A DNA stretch of 32,225 bases from Opitutales bacterium (GTDB lineage: Bacteria; Verrucomicrobiota; Verrucomicrobiia; Opitutales; UBA953): contig JAFYWY010000053.1 in the NCBI GenBank assembly GCA_017546455.1, positions 1 to 32,225 on the forward strand. Reading direction: 5' to 3'. Made by a program: the position numbers and the translations under genes. Positions 1 to 7,911 of the stretch are shown here, piece by piece. The notes under the pieces were generated by a model, which was not told the DNA's origin, did no database searches, and worked only from the letters and a program-made list of their open reading frames with translations. The first letter of the stretch is position 1; each line of letters begins with the position of its first letter.

Positions 1-128
1 GACGTAGTCGGAACCCGCGGATAATCCATAAAAACAAGCGCCGCAAAATGACAGGCAAAGCTCTGTTTGCGTACCTGCGGCGTAATGGAATGAGTTGCGT
101 GTTTTCGCAAAAGCGAATTTCCGGAGAT
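1..128 (+). repeat. MITE-like structured repeat, copy 1 (cut by window start)
   Basis: This is the right-hand part of the repeat family defined by the full copy at 24685-24924, in the same orientation. Bases 1-9 are the inner stem-loop of hairpin 3 (GAC-gta-GTC) and 13-20 are the 3' arm of its outer stem (ACCCGCGG); the 5' arm lies outside the window. Bases 73-119 match the family's right end: a CCTGCGGCG-AATGGA block, then GAGTTGCGTG, then a GCGAATTT terminal motif. The stretch in between (about 30-70) is not closely conserved. No gene is supported here; short reading frames across it are repeat sequence. Confidence 0.75.
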
Positions 129-130
129 TT

Positions 131-331
131 ATCTACGAAAAGAGCGCGTAGCTCGTTCCATTGCGCCGCAGGAATCTCGGGGACAAATCCGAGTCGCTTA
201 GCGACGCCTGGGTTCGGAGGCCTGTCCGCGGGTTTCGGCTCCGCCTACACCCGCGGTTATCCAATGTAGTTCACCTCCGGTGCACATGGCCTAATCTTGA
301 GACAGCTCCTAAAACGAATTTATAGGGCTTG
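131..331 (-). repeat. MITE-like structured repeat, copy 2 (inverted)
   Basis: An inverted copy that abuts copy 1. Reading the + strand: the TTCCATTGCGCCGCAGG block (155-171); a small hairpin CTCGG/CCGAG (176-180 with 189-193); GTCGC-tta-GCGAC (193-205); hairpin 3 with outer stem CCGCGGGT (226-233) and ACCCGCGG (249-256) around inner stem GGC-tcc-GCC (237-245); hairpin 2 near 269-285; and an AAAACGAATTTATAGGG terminal motif (311-327). Hairpin 1 is replaced by a different end type (CCTAATCTTGAGACAGC) that is shared with the copy at 7650-7785. Confidence 0.8.
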
Positions 332-355
332 TCTTTGCGATAGTTCCCTGAATGC

Positions 356-394
356 AAAGAGACGTTCCCGCGAATTTTGCAGGAACGTCTCTTT
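356..394 (-). terminator. Terminator-like perfect inverted repeat 3' of PEP-CTERM gene 1
   Basis: A perfect 13-bp inverted repeat (AAAGAGACGTTCC, 356-368, with its complement at 382-394) around a 13-nt loop, 18 bp beyond the stop codon of the leftward PEP-CTERM gene. The T run on the minus strand is short (TCTCTTT), so it may be a weak terminator. The GTTCC-GCG core recurs in the terminators at 15024, 16137 and 23441. Confidence 0.65.
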
Positions 395-411
395 AGACTT
401 TAAGCCGTTAA

Positions 412-1164
412 TTATTTACGGCGGCGGCGTGTGCCGACGAGCGCAATTGCGCCCAAGCCCGCGAGCAAGCCGAAGGCCGACGGTTCCGGAATCGGTGAGG
501 CGGAGGCGATGAAGCCGATTCCTTTCACCGATGCACCTTGCGTTCCATGGATTTCTGCAAGAGAATAGCACATGCCTTTCTCAAGCTGGATTGCATTTGC
601 ATTCGGATTAATGGTTACATAACCACCTCCGCTGATTGTCGTAGACTCTTTGCTATAATAGGTCCACGAACCGCTATTGTTGTATCCGAATATCCATCCG
701 CCTTCGGAGATGTTGAGATCCTGAATATTGTCGATGGACAAGGATACTCGTTCCGGGGAGAAGGAAGCAATGTAGTCTGTCGTTAACACGGTTCGGTTAA
801 TGCTCTCTCCGTCTGTAAGATCGCTAAGCTCTGTAGTATTGAGTAGGGTTTTAATTATGGTTGAAGATGTTGTTGCCGTAGGTAGCTTAGTCGTTCCTGT
901 TATGTTCAGCTGGTACTGAATATTGAACGTGAGCGTTGCGTTGGCAGTGTTTAAACCGTAGCCGTCGGTTCCCAAGATCGTAACGGTATCGGAGTTCGTT
1001 GTGACGCTTTGGTTTCTGTTTGTGCTATATTTGAAATCGAGGCGGGTGTCCGCATTGACGGTGTCATCAATTGTGGTGTCTCTTTCGACTGGGGTTGCGA
1101 CCGGGGCGGCAAACAACGAGCTTCCTGCGGCGAGCAGGGCGGTGAGGGTGATATATTTTTTCAT
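412..1164 (-). CDS. PEP-CTERM sorting domain protein 1
   Basis: A 250-residue secreted protein of unknown function. Residues 1-20 form a signal peptide (MKKYITLTALLAAGSSLFAA). The last ~26 residues are a PEP-CTERM tail: Pro-Glu-Pro, a hydrophobic helix with GLLAGLG, and an Arg-rich end. By family knowledge this tail is processed by an exosortase and the protein goes to the cell surface or exopolysaccharide; no exosortase gene is in this window. The middle is Thr/Ser/Asn-rich, probably beta-strand, with no recognised domain. Both ends closely resemble those of the protein at 15333-16097 at the DNA level too, while the middles are unrelated. It is divergent from the hexosaminidase gene; upstream, a TTGACA on the minus strand (1240-1235) may be a -35 box, with no clear -10. 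No Shine-Dalgarno precedes the start. Confidence 0.88.
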   Translation of the reverse strand: MKKYITLTALLAAGSSLFAAPVATPVERDTTIDDTVNADTRLDFKYSTNRNQSVTTNSDTVTILGTDGYGLNTANATLTFNIQYQLNITGTTKLPTATTSSTIIKTLLNTTELSDLTDGESINRTVLTTDYIASFSPERVSLSIDNIQDLNISEGGWIFGYNNSGSWTYYSKESTTISGGGYVTINPNANAIQLEKGMCYSLAEIHGTQGASVKGIGFIASASPIPEPSAFGLLAGLGAIALVGTRRRRK

Positions 1165-1338
1165 GTTTTTTGTATTTTAGGGTTATAGGGAAATGTTGTT
1201 TTGTTTTGCGCAATCGTGTTTATTGTTTAAAACTTGTCAATAGTGAAATAGTAGAAATTGTGTTTAGGTTTGAATTGTGCGTTTTGAGCGAGAAAAACAC
1301 TTTGGACAAGGAGGCGCGGGAGGGGTTTAATTTCCGCT

Positions 1339-2958
1339 ATGGCAAAGTTTTTTTTCTCGCTGTTTATTTTCTTTCTCGGCTCGATTTTCGGTCTTGCGGC
1401 GGATGTTGCCGCGGAGAATTTGGCTTTGGTTCCGGCGCCCAAGCAGATTGAGCTTGCGGGGAAGGGCTGTTTTGAGGTGCCCGATGCGGTGACGATTGCG
1501 ACGCCGAAAGCACTTTCTCGCGAGGCGAACCTGCTGAAGAAGTTGCTGAAGACCCGTTTGAACGTGACGGCGACACCGGCGACGGGCGCTCAGGGGACGA
1601 TTACGCTTTCCGTCTCTCCCCGCATCAAAAACCGCGAAGGCTACGCGCTGAAAATTTCCCGCAACGGGATTGTCGTGGCGGGCGGTTCGCCGGCGGGGGT
1701 CTATTACGGAATTCGTACTCTGGAGCAGCTTTTTATCACGCAGAAAAAGCGTTTGCCCGAGCTGAAAATTCTCGATGAGCCGCGTTTTGCCTACCGCGGA
1801 CTGATGCTCGACCCGGCACGCAATTTTCTCCCGCTGAAAGACGTTAAGCGTTTTGTCGAAACGATGGCGGCCTGCAAATTCAACGTGCTGCACTTCCACC
1901 TGAGCGACGACCAGGGCTGGCGCGTCGAAATCAAAAATCCGAAGTACAAAAAGCTGATGAACCTCGGTGCGCAGGAGAACAAGCCGGCGGGCACGCGCGG
2001 CTATTACACGCAAAAGGAAATCCGCGAACTCGTCGCTTTTGCCGCGGCTCACCACGTCGAAATCATTCCCGAAATCGATATGCCCGGTCACAATATGGGC
2101 GCAATTTTCTCCTATCCGGAGTTGACCTGCGAATACGTGCGCCGCGTCAACAACGATCCCGCGCTTCTGGCGAAAAACAACAAAATGAAAATCGAGATTT
2201 GGAGCAAGGCGGGTGTTTCCGAAGCCCTGCTGTGCGCGGGCAAAAAATCAACCTATGCGTTTTTCGACGACGTTTTGGGCGAGCTCTGCAGCCTGTTCCC
2301 CTCGAAGCGTTTCCACCTCGGCGGCGATGAGGCGCCCGCGAAATGCTGGGACCACTGCAAGGACTGTCAGGCGTTTATGAAAAAGCAGGGCTTGAAAAAC
2401 ACGCAGGAACTCATGGCTTATTTCTTCCAACGCAATTTCGACTCGCTCGCCAAGGCCGGAAAGACCGCGCTTTACTGGTATGAATTGGACGTGCCGAAGT
2501 ATCCGAAAAACGCTGTCATGTACGCTTGGCGCATGGGCCTGACGGCGCAGACCATCGACCGTGCGCTGCGGGAAGGCTACAAAGTCATTTGCTGTCCCGG
2601 CGAATACGCGTACTTGGATTATCCGCAGGCTCCGGGCGAGTCGAACCACGGCTGGATGCCGATGACGACGCTCCGCCGCTCGTACGAATTCGATCCCGGT
2701 TACGGACGCCCGAAAAACGAAGAAGCCTCGATTCTCGGTTGCGAAGGCACGCTTTGGGCGGAACACCTGCCGACGCTCGAACATATTTACGACAAGGCTT
2801 TCCCGCGAGCTTTGGCGCTCGTCGAAGCCGGATGGACGCCGATGGCGCGCCGCAATTGGGACAGCTTCAAGCTCCGCGCGGCGCCGATTGTGCGCGATAT
2901 GCGTAAAAACGGCGTCAACGCGCATTGGCCGAGCGATGTATTCGGCGAAGAAAACTAA
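1339..2958 (+). CDS. Secreted beta-N-acetylhexosaminidase (GH20)
   Basis: A 539-residue glycoside hydrolase that removes terminal beta-linked GlcNAc or GalNAc from glycans. Residues 1-21 are a signal peptide. Residues ~25-140 form the N-terminal GH20b-like domain, then the TIM barrel follows. Visible GH20 signatures are HFHLSDDQGW, EIIPEIDMPGH and HLGGDEAP. The last holds the catalytic pair Asp330-Glu331, where Asp orients the substrate N-acetyl group and Glu is the acid/base. Length is normal for the family. A GGGAGGGG run lies 13 nt before the ATG. uvrC starts 17 bp after the stop, so the two may be co-transcribed. With the sulfatase, galactosidase and NahK-like kinase elsewhere in the window it suggests amino-sugar glycan use. 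Substrate preference cannot be read from sequence. Confidence 0.93.
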   Translation: MAKFFFSLFIFFLGSIFGLAADVAAENLALVPAPKQIELAGKGCFEVPDAVTIATPKALSREANLLKKLLKTRLNVTATPATGAQGTITLSVSPRIKNREGYALKISRNGIVVAGGSPAGVYYGIRTLEQLFITQKKRLPELKILDEPRFAYRGLMLDPARNFLPLKDVKRFVETMAACKFNVLHFHLSDDQGWRVEIKNPKYKKLMNLGAQENKPAGTRGYYTQKEIRELVAFAAAHHVEIIPEIDMPGHNMGAIFSYPELTCEYVRRVNNDPALLAKNNKMKIEIWSKAGVSEALLCAGKKSTYAFFDDVLGELCSLFPSKRFHLGGDEAPAKCWDHCKDCQAFMKKQGLKNTQELMAYFFQRNFDSLAKAGKTALYWYELDVPKYPKNAVMYAWRMGLTAQTIDRALREGYKVICCPGEYAYLDYPQAPGESNHGWMPMTTLRRSYEFDPGYGRPKNEEASILGCEGTLWAEHLPTLEHIYDKAFPRALALVEAGWTPMARRNWDSFKLRAAPIVRDMRKNGVNAHWPSDVFGEEN

Positions 2959-2975
2959 GATAGCCCGCGAATCGG

Positions 2976-4451
2976 ATGCTTGAAAAATACGAGGAATCGC
3001 TGAAGGCAAAGGTGCGCGCCCTCCCGCGCAAACCGGGCGTGTACCTGATGAAGGACCGGCTCGGTTCGATTATCTACGTCGGGAAGGCGAAAAACCTCAA
3101 AAACCGCGTTTCCACGTATTTCCAGCCGGGACGCCGCCCGTTGCTCGGACCGAAAATCCGCATGCTTGTCGAGCTCATTGCCGATTTCGAATACCACGTC
3201 GTGCGCTCGGAAACGGAGGCCCTTCTGCTCGAAGGCCGCCTCATCAAAGAGCTGAAACCGAAGTACAATACCCTGTTTACCGACGACAAGCAGTTTATTC
3301 AGATTCGCGTCGATTTAAATGCCGAGCTCCCCGTATTCCGCCTCGTACGCGTGCGCACGACCGACAAGGCGCGCTACTTCGGGCCGTTCCCGCATTCCAC
3401 CGGCGTGCGCCGTACGCTTGCCCAACTTCGCAAGAAATTCGGCATCATTCTCGGCGATACGCATCCGCAGCCATTGCCCGACGGTCGCTGGCGGCTCTAC
3501 AACGACGTACGTGCCGAAATTTACGGCCATGCCAACGAAGTGAGCGCCGAGGAATACCGCTCCCGCGTCGAGGCTGCCTGCGATTTTCTCGAAGGCCGCG
3601 ACCGCGAGGAAGTCGAACGTCTCCGCGCAGCGATGGCGGATGCCGCCGAAATCCGTGACTACGAGCGTGCGGCGATGTTGCGCGACCAAATTGCCGCGAT
3701 TGAAGCAACCTTGGAAAAGTCCCGCCGTTTTGCCCGCGGGAACCCGCTTCCGGACCCGACGACACCGCTTGCCGCCGTCGAGCAGCTCGGCGAAATTCTC
3801 GCCATGGAAACGCCGCCGCGCACAATGGAATGCTTCGACATTTCGCATATTTCCGGCACCTTCGTCGTCTCCTCCTGCGTGCATTTCCGCGACGGCCTTC
3901 CCGATAAAAACGAATACCGCCGCTTCCGCATCAAAGGCTATGTCGGCAACGACGACTTCCGTTCCATGCGGGAAACGATTTTCCGCCGTTACTCGCGCCT
4001 GCACCGCGAAAACCGCCCCTTCCCGGATCTGATCGTCATTGACGGCGGTATCGGCCAAGTCCACGCCGCCCTCGATGCCTTCGACGAAATCGGCGTCGCT
4101 CCGCCGATGATGGTCGGCATGGCCAAGCGCGAAGAATACATCATTTTTCACGACGGCCGTGATCCGCTCAAAATGCCGGACGATTGCCCGGCGCTCCGCT
4201 TGGTCCAACGCTTGCGCGACGAAGCTCACCGCTTTGCCAATTCTTACAATGCCGATCTGCGCTCGAAAAAAATCCGCGAATCCGTGCTCGACGAAATGCC
4301 CGGTTTGGGCGAACGCCGCAAAGAAGTATTGCTCGCGCGCTTCCGTACGATTCCGCGTCTCAAGGCGGCGACTCTTGACGAGTTGCGTGCCGTCGAAGGC
4401 ATCGGCGAAAAATTCGCGGAAGAGCTCTTCGTTTTCTTAAAGAATATCTGA
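2976..4451 (+). CDS. uvrC: UvrABC excinuclease subunit C, Cys-cluster-less form
   Basis: A 491-residue dual-incision nuclease subunit of nucleotide excision repair. The N-terminal GIY-YIG nuclease is clear: G21-V-Y23, Y34-V-G36 and R44. A UVR motif that binds UvrB lies near residues 210-245 (ERAAMLRDQIAAIE). The C-terminal RNase H-like nuclease keeps Asp288 (CFDISH), Asp356 (VIDGG) and His418 (DEAHRF). The last ~50 residues are a helix-hairpin-helix pair (MPGLGERR, VEGIGEKFAEE). It is much shorter than E. coli UvrC (about 610 residues). The region that normally carries four conserved cysteines reads LPDGRWRLYNDVRAEIYGH and has none. All recognised catalytic residues are present, so it is probably active. 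It ends 9 bp from the 3' end of convergent recQ. Confidence 0.93.
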   Translation: MLEKYEESLKAKVRALPRKPGVYLMKDRLGSIIYVGKAKNLKNRVSTYFQPGRRPLLGPKIRMLVELIADFEYHVVRSETEALLLEGRLIKELKPKYNTLFTDDKQFIQIRVDLNAELPVFRLVRVRTTDKARYFGPFPHSTGVRRTLAQLRKKFGIILGDTHPQPLPDGRWRLYNDVRAEIYGHANEVSAEEYRSRVEAACDFLEGRDREEVERLRAAMADAAEIRDYERAAMLRDQIAAIEATLEKSRRFARGNPLPDPTTPLAAVEQLGEILAMETPPRTMECFDISHISGTFVVSSCVHFRDGLPDKNEYRRFRIKGYVGNDDFRSMRETIFRRYSRLHRENRPFPDLIVIDGGIGQVHAALDAFDEIGVAPPMMVGMAKREEYIIFHDGRDPLKMPDDCPALRLVQRLRDEAHRFANSYNADLRSKKIRESVLDEMPGLGERRKEVLLARFRTIPRLKAATLDELRAVEGIGEKFAEELFVFLKNI

Positions 4452-4460
4452 GGCGGCGAC

Positions 4461-6587
4461 TCAGGCCTTTTTCTTTTTCCCGGCAAAAATTTTCCGGGCG
4501 AGCCAGGGCGGGAGCTTGCGCTTGGCGTTACCCGTGCCGGAAGACGTTTTCGACTTGGGCCGCGGAGCACGAATCAGATCCATGAAATCTTCTTCTTCCC
4601 GCGTGAGGACGTCGGGATCGCGCGGGACGGAGATGCCCGCAAATGCCGAGGGCTTGCGCGGCGGGCGATCGGGAGCCGGGCTCGGCTTCTCCGCCGGAGG
4701 TGTCGGCCATTCCATCTCAAAATTTTCGCAACCGCGCATGACGCGCGAGCCGAAAGCCGTCAGCTTGCAGAGCGGATAGTCATTCGCCTGTTCGATGGCG
4801 AGCAGGCCTTCCCGCGTCAGCGCATCCATGAGCGTGGCGATGAATTCCCGCTTCTCCGAACGCAAAATGCCGTAGGTCGAAAGTTTGTCGTGCCCCAAGC
4901 GGAGCGTTTCGGCGTTGCGGGAACCGACGAGGCAGTCGATGACGCGCTGTTTGCCGAAAATCGCCTGCCAGTCGTCCTGGCCGTTTTTGCGGGAAAGGCG
5001 GGCGACGGCGCTGAGAATTTTTTTGACGACGACGAGCTCTTCCGCGTCCGGGCGTCGGCGCGTTCCCGTCGAACGGGCACGGCAGACGTCGCATTGCCCG
5101 CAGGGGACGGCGGCTTCGTAGTCTCCGAAGTACTTCAAAATGGCTTCCTGGCGGCAAGTGTTGCTGTAGGCGAGGGTGACGACGGCGTCGAGTTTCTTTT
5201 CGTCGCGGTGCTGTTTTTCCAGAAGCCCTTCCCAGGGAATTTTGAGTTGGCGTGCGGGGATGTCCGGCTGGAGCAGGCGGGTGCCGCGGATGCGCAGCCC
5301 GGGAATGTCAAAGCGCTCGATAATGCCGTAGCGGGCGAGCATGCCGACGGCGGTGGAGACGGCCATCGGGTTGATTTTTTCTCCGGAGTAGCGGAGGATT
5401 TCTTCGCAGAGTGCGTCCATCGAAATCCGGACTTCGTTGCCGTTGTCGGCGAGCTTGCGGAGCATTTCGTAAACGGCGCAGATGATGGTTCGGCCGGGAT
5501 TGGCGCCTTCGATGAAGAAGTCCTGCACGCGTTTATCCGAAAAATTGAAAAGCATTTCGCAGTAGCCGGGGGCGCCGTCACGTCCCGCGCGTCCGGCTTC
5601 CTGGTAATAGGCTTCGACGCTGCCGGGCATTTCGTAGTGGACGACGAAGCGAATGTCGGCACGGTCGATACCCATCCCGAAGGCGTTGGTGGCGACGGCG
5701 ATGTCGCAGCCTTTGGTCATAAATTTTTCCTGCGCGGCGGAGCGTTCGTCGTCACTCATCCCGCCGTGGTACATAATGAGATTGATGCCCTCGGAGCTTA
5801 GGTCGTCGGCGACGCGTTCGACGCTTTTTCGGGTGGCGCAGTAAACGATTCCCGTGCGGTGAGCGGCGATGATTTTGAGGATTTCGCGCAGCTTGTTGAG
5901 GTGGAGCGTGGCACGACCTTCGTTGCCGCGGCGGGCCGTTACGCCGGTTTCGACATGACGGATGTTGAACGAAAGATTCGGGCGCGCGAAGCCGGCAATA
6001 AATTCGGCGGGCGAGTGCAGGCGGAGCGATTTCTGGATGTCTTCGCGTACGTCGGGCGTTGCCGTTGCCGTAAACGCGGCAACGATCGGGCGCTTTTTGA
6101 AGAGCTTTAACGCGGTGTCGAGGCGGAGGTAGTCCGGGCGGAAATCGTGTCCCCATTGGGAAAGGCAGTGGGCTTCGTCCACGGCGAAAAGCGAGACATC
6201 TATTTCCGAAATCGTGCGGATAAAGCGTTCGGCGCGGAAGCGTTCCGGGGCGATATAAACGAGCTTGAGTTCGCCCGAGCGCATGGCGTCGAAAACGGCG
6301 TTTTGCTCGCCGAGCGTTTGCATGCCGTTGAGGCTGGCGGCGGCGATTCCGCGGGCACGCAGGGCATCGACCTGGTCTTTCATCAGGGCGATGAGCGGAG
6401 AAACCACGATGGTCAGGTGCGGTAGCATGAGCGCGGGAAGCTGATAACAGAGCGACTTTCCGCCGCCCGTCGGCATGATGACGAGTGTGTCCCGACCCTG
6501 CAGGATGGCGGAGACAATACGATCCTGCGGGTCGCGAAAGCGGTCGAACCCGAAGTAACGCTTAAGTACTGTTTCCGGCAAATCCAT
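4461..6587 (-). CDS. recQ: ATP-dependent DNA helicase RecQ
   Basis: A 708-residue 3'-5' DNA helicase acting in recombination and repair. The Walker A motif is PTGGGKS (Lys44-Ser45) and the DEAH box is Asp137-His140, followed by the RecQ-typical aromatic loop start CLSQWGHDFRPDY. The second RecA lobe ends with HYEMPGSVEAYYQEAGRAGRDG. A zinc-binding Cys set (CRQEAILKYFGDYE then CGQCDVC) and an RQC winged helix follow. The usual C-terminal HRDC domain is not evident. Instead the last ~90 residues are Pro-rich then Lys/Arg-rich, ending GKKKKA. It is convergent with uvrC and divergent from PEP-CTERM gene 2. Confidence 0.94.
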   Translation of the reverse strand: MDLPETVLKRYFGFDRFRDPQDRIVSAILQGRDTLVIMPTGGGKSLCYQLPALMLPHLTIVVSPLIALMKDQVDALRARGIAAASLNGMQTLGEQNAVFDAMRSGELKLVYIAPERFRAERFIRTISEIDVSLFAVDEAHCLSQWGHDFRPDYLRLDTALKLFKKRPIVAAFTATATPDVREDIQKSLRLHSPAEFIAGFARPNLSFNIRHVETGVTARRGNEGRATLHLNKLREILKIIAAHRTGIVYCATRKSVERVADDLSSEGINLIMYHGGMSDDERSAAQEKFMTKGCDIAVATNAFGMGIDRADIRFVVHYEMPGSVEAYYQEAGRAGRDGAPGYCEMLFNFSDKRVQDFFIEGANPGRTIICAVYEMLRKLADNGNEVRISMDALCEEILRYSGEKINPMAVSTAVGMLARYGIIERFDIPGLRIRGTRLLQPDIPARQLKIPWEGLLEKQHRDEKKLDAVVTLAYSNTCRQEAILKYFGDYEAAVPCGQCDVCRARSTGTRRRPDAEELVVVKKILSAVARLSRKNGQDDWQAIFGKQRVIDCLVGSRNAETLRLGHDKLSTYGILRSEKREFIATLMDALTREGLLAIEQANDYPLCKLTAFGSRVMRGCENFEMEWPTPPAEKPSPAPDRPPRKPSAFAGISVPRDPDVLTREEEDFMDLIRAPRPKSKTSSGTGNAKRKLPPWLARKIFAGKKKKA

Positions 6588-6681
6588 AAAGCGGCAAAGA
6601 TTAGCGGCGTTTTTCCGTGCCTTAAAGAAAAATTGCGCGGCGGAAACCCTCCGGAGAAAGCGGAAGCGTTCAATCCGCGAA

Positions 6682-6709
6682 TTGACTCGGAATGCTTAAA
6701 GTATATTTT
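6682..6709 (+). promoter_or_regulatory. Candidate sigma-70-type promoter for PEP-CTERM gene 2
   Basis: TTGACT (6682-6687), a 16-bp spacer, then TATTTT (6704-6709). The start codon at 6721 lies only 11 nt past the -10 box, so the transcript would be leaderless or nearly so. Identified by eye only. Confidence 0.4.
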
Positions 6710-6720
6710 ATCGCTTAAAT

Positions 6721-7647
6721 ATGAAATGCGCTCGCTTGCTACTCTCTTTGAATCTCGCTTTGTCTTGTGCCGCAGGAGCGATTCCCGCCTTTGCGGATAT
6801 TGTTTTGGACGGTCGTTACGTACGGACGACGGACACGACTTTCGGCGGGGATGTTTTGAAAATCGGCTACGGCGGCCCCTGCATGGCAACGGTTGCGGCG
6901 GGTACGACGTGGACCGAAGCCTCCAACGTGCTCATCGGCTGTTGTCCGGACGACACGGTGCATGCAGTCATGAATGTTTACGGAACAGCGAATACTGAGA
7001 AAAATGTTTATGTTTCCGGAAAAATCCGCACGGGCGATTGCCACGTGGACGGCGGAACTTGGAATTGTGCCGGATTGTTTTACCTCGGCGTCGCTTCCAT
7101 GGGGACGCTCAGCATCAAAAACGGCGGAAGTCTCGTCGTCGGCGATACCTTTAATATCAATTGGGGATCGACGATCACGATTGAGGGTGATTCGAATTTG
7201 ACCCTGACTCTCAATTCTGCCGGGAGCTTCGGCCAAAACGGCGGCATTTATGTCTTCAATAATGTCGCGGACTCCGTGACGCTCGAGAAGGCCTCCAATC
7301 TCGTTATCGATGCTTCGGCTTATACGTCGTCGGCGGATAAGATTGTCTTCGAACGTTTCTTTTCGGCGAACACGCAGCATTCCGTTTTGTCGAATTTGAA
7401 GTTCTCGGTCGGCGGGGAAAGTTTCACGGCGGCGGATCAGGACAAGCTGAATCGTTACCTCAGCGGAATTCGTATCGACGGTTTTGAGGGATACGCGAAA
7501 AGCTTTGTCGTCGATGCCACGACCCAAAGCGTCGCGCTGCACCTGTCCAAAATCCCGGAGCCTTCGGCCTTTGCGCTCATGAGCGGCTTGGCGGGATTGG
7601 CTTTGTTGGCGGGCCGGCGGAGGAAGTGTCGGTTGATCAAAGCTTAA
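6721..7647 (+). CDS. PEP-CTERM sorting domain protein 2
   Basis: A 308-residue secreted protein. Residues 1-25 are a signal peptide ending AIPAFA. Residues ~95-200 are a run of short beta strands with Gly/Asn turns (MGTLSIKNGGSLVVGDTF, STITIEGDSNLTLTL). This resembles the beta-helix passenger of autotransporter-like or PEP-CTERM surface proteins. The C-terminus is a PEP-CTERM tail (IPEPSAFALMSGLAGLALLAG, then RRRKCR) followed by a slightly longer end (LIKA) than in the other three. Function is unknown. A copy of the interspersed repeat begins 3 bp after the stop codon. It is divergent from recQ with 133 bp between the starts. Confidence 0.87.
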   Translation: MKCARLLLSLNLALSCAAGAIPAFADIVLDGRYVRTTDTTFGGDVLKIGYGGPCMATVAAGTTWTEASNVLIGCCPDDTVHAVMNVYGTANTEKNVYVSGKIRTGDCHVDGGTWNCAGLFYLGVASMGTLSIKNGGSLVVGDTFNINWGSTITIEGDSNLTLTLNSAGSFGQNGGIYVFNNVADSVTLEKASNLVIDASAYTSSADKIVFERFFSANTQHSVLSNLKFSVGGESFTAADQDKLNRYLSGIRIDGFEGYAKSFVVDATTQSVALHLSKIPEPSAFALMSGLAGLALLAGRRRKCRLIKA

Positions 7648-7649
7648 GG

Positions 7650-7785
7650 AAACCTCTAGAAATTCCTTTTTTAGATTTGGTTTCAAGCTTTCTTCCATTC
7701 TGTTCGTCAGAATGTGTGCGTCGGAGGTGCACATGCCTAATCTTGAGACAGCTTTTAAAAAGCGAATTTCTGGGGGGATTCTTAA
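7650..7785. repeat. MITE-like structured repeat, copy 3 (two left ends joined)
   Basis: It starts with the family's left end (ACCTCTAGAAATTCC, near 7652). Hairpin 1 is CATTCTG-ttcgt-CAGAATG (7696-7714) and hairpin 2 is GTGC...GCAC (7716-7732). Instead of hairpin 3 and the right end, it continues directly into an inverted left end of the copy-2 type (CATGCCTAATCTTGAGACAGC) and finishes with GCGAATTTCTGG. It is therefore a head-to-head joint of two left ends at the palindromic hairpin 2, about 136 bp long. Confidence 0.72.
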
Positions 7786-7802
7786 AGAGTAAGGGTTGAA
7801 TA

Positions 7803-7838
7803 AGTGTTTCCGGTGATTGTCGGAACACTCGGATTTTT
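7803..7838 (+). terminator. Probable intrinsic terminator after PEP-CTERM gene 2
   Basis: AGTGTTtCCG (7803-7812) pairs with CGGAACACT (7821-7829) with one bulged base, followed by cggaTTTTT. It lies beyond repeat copy 3 and 74 bp before nadB. Confidence 0.5.
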
Positions 7839-7911
7839 ATTCCTGCAGGATCGTGTTTTTTGCGTTCCCGCGCTTGCAATTCGATGTGAAAAGTTTTGAA
7901 ATTCGTGTTCA

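Noticed and set aside
48-512. Short open frames across the left repeat region
   Set aside because: They are translations of the interspersed repeat and of the terminator; similar peptides appear wherever the repeat occurs, with no ribosome site or protein-like composition.
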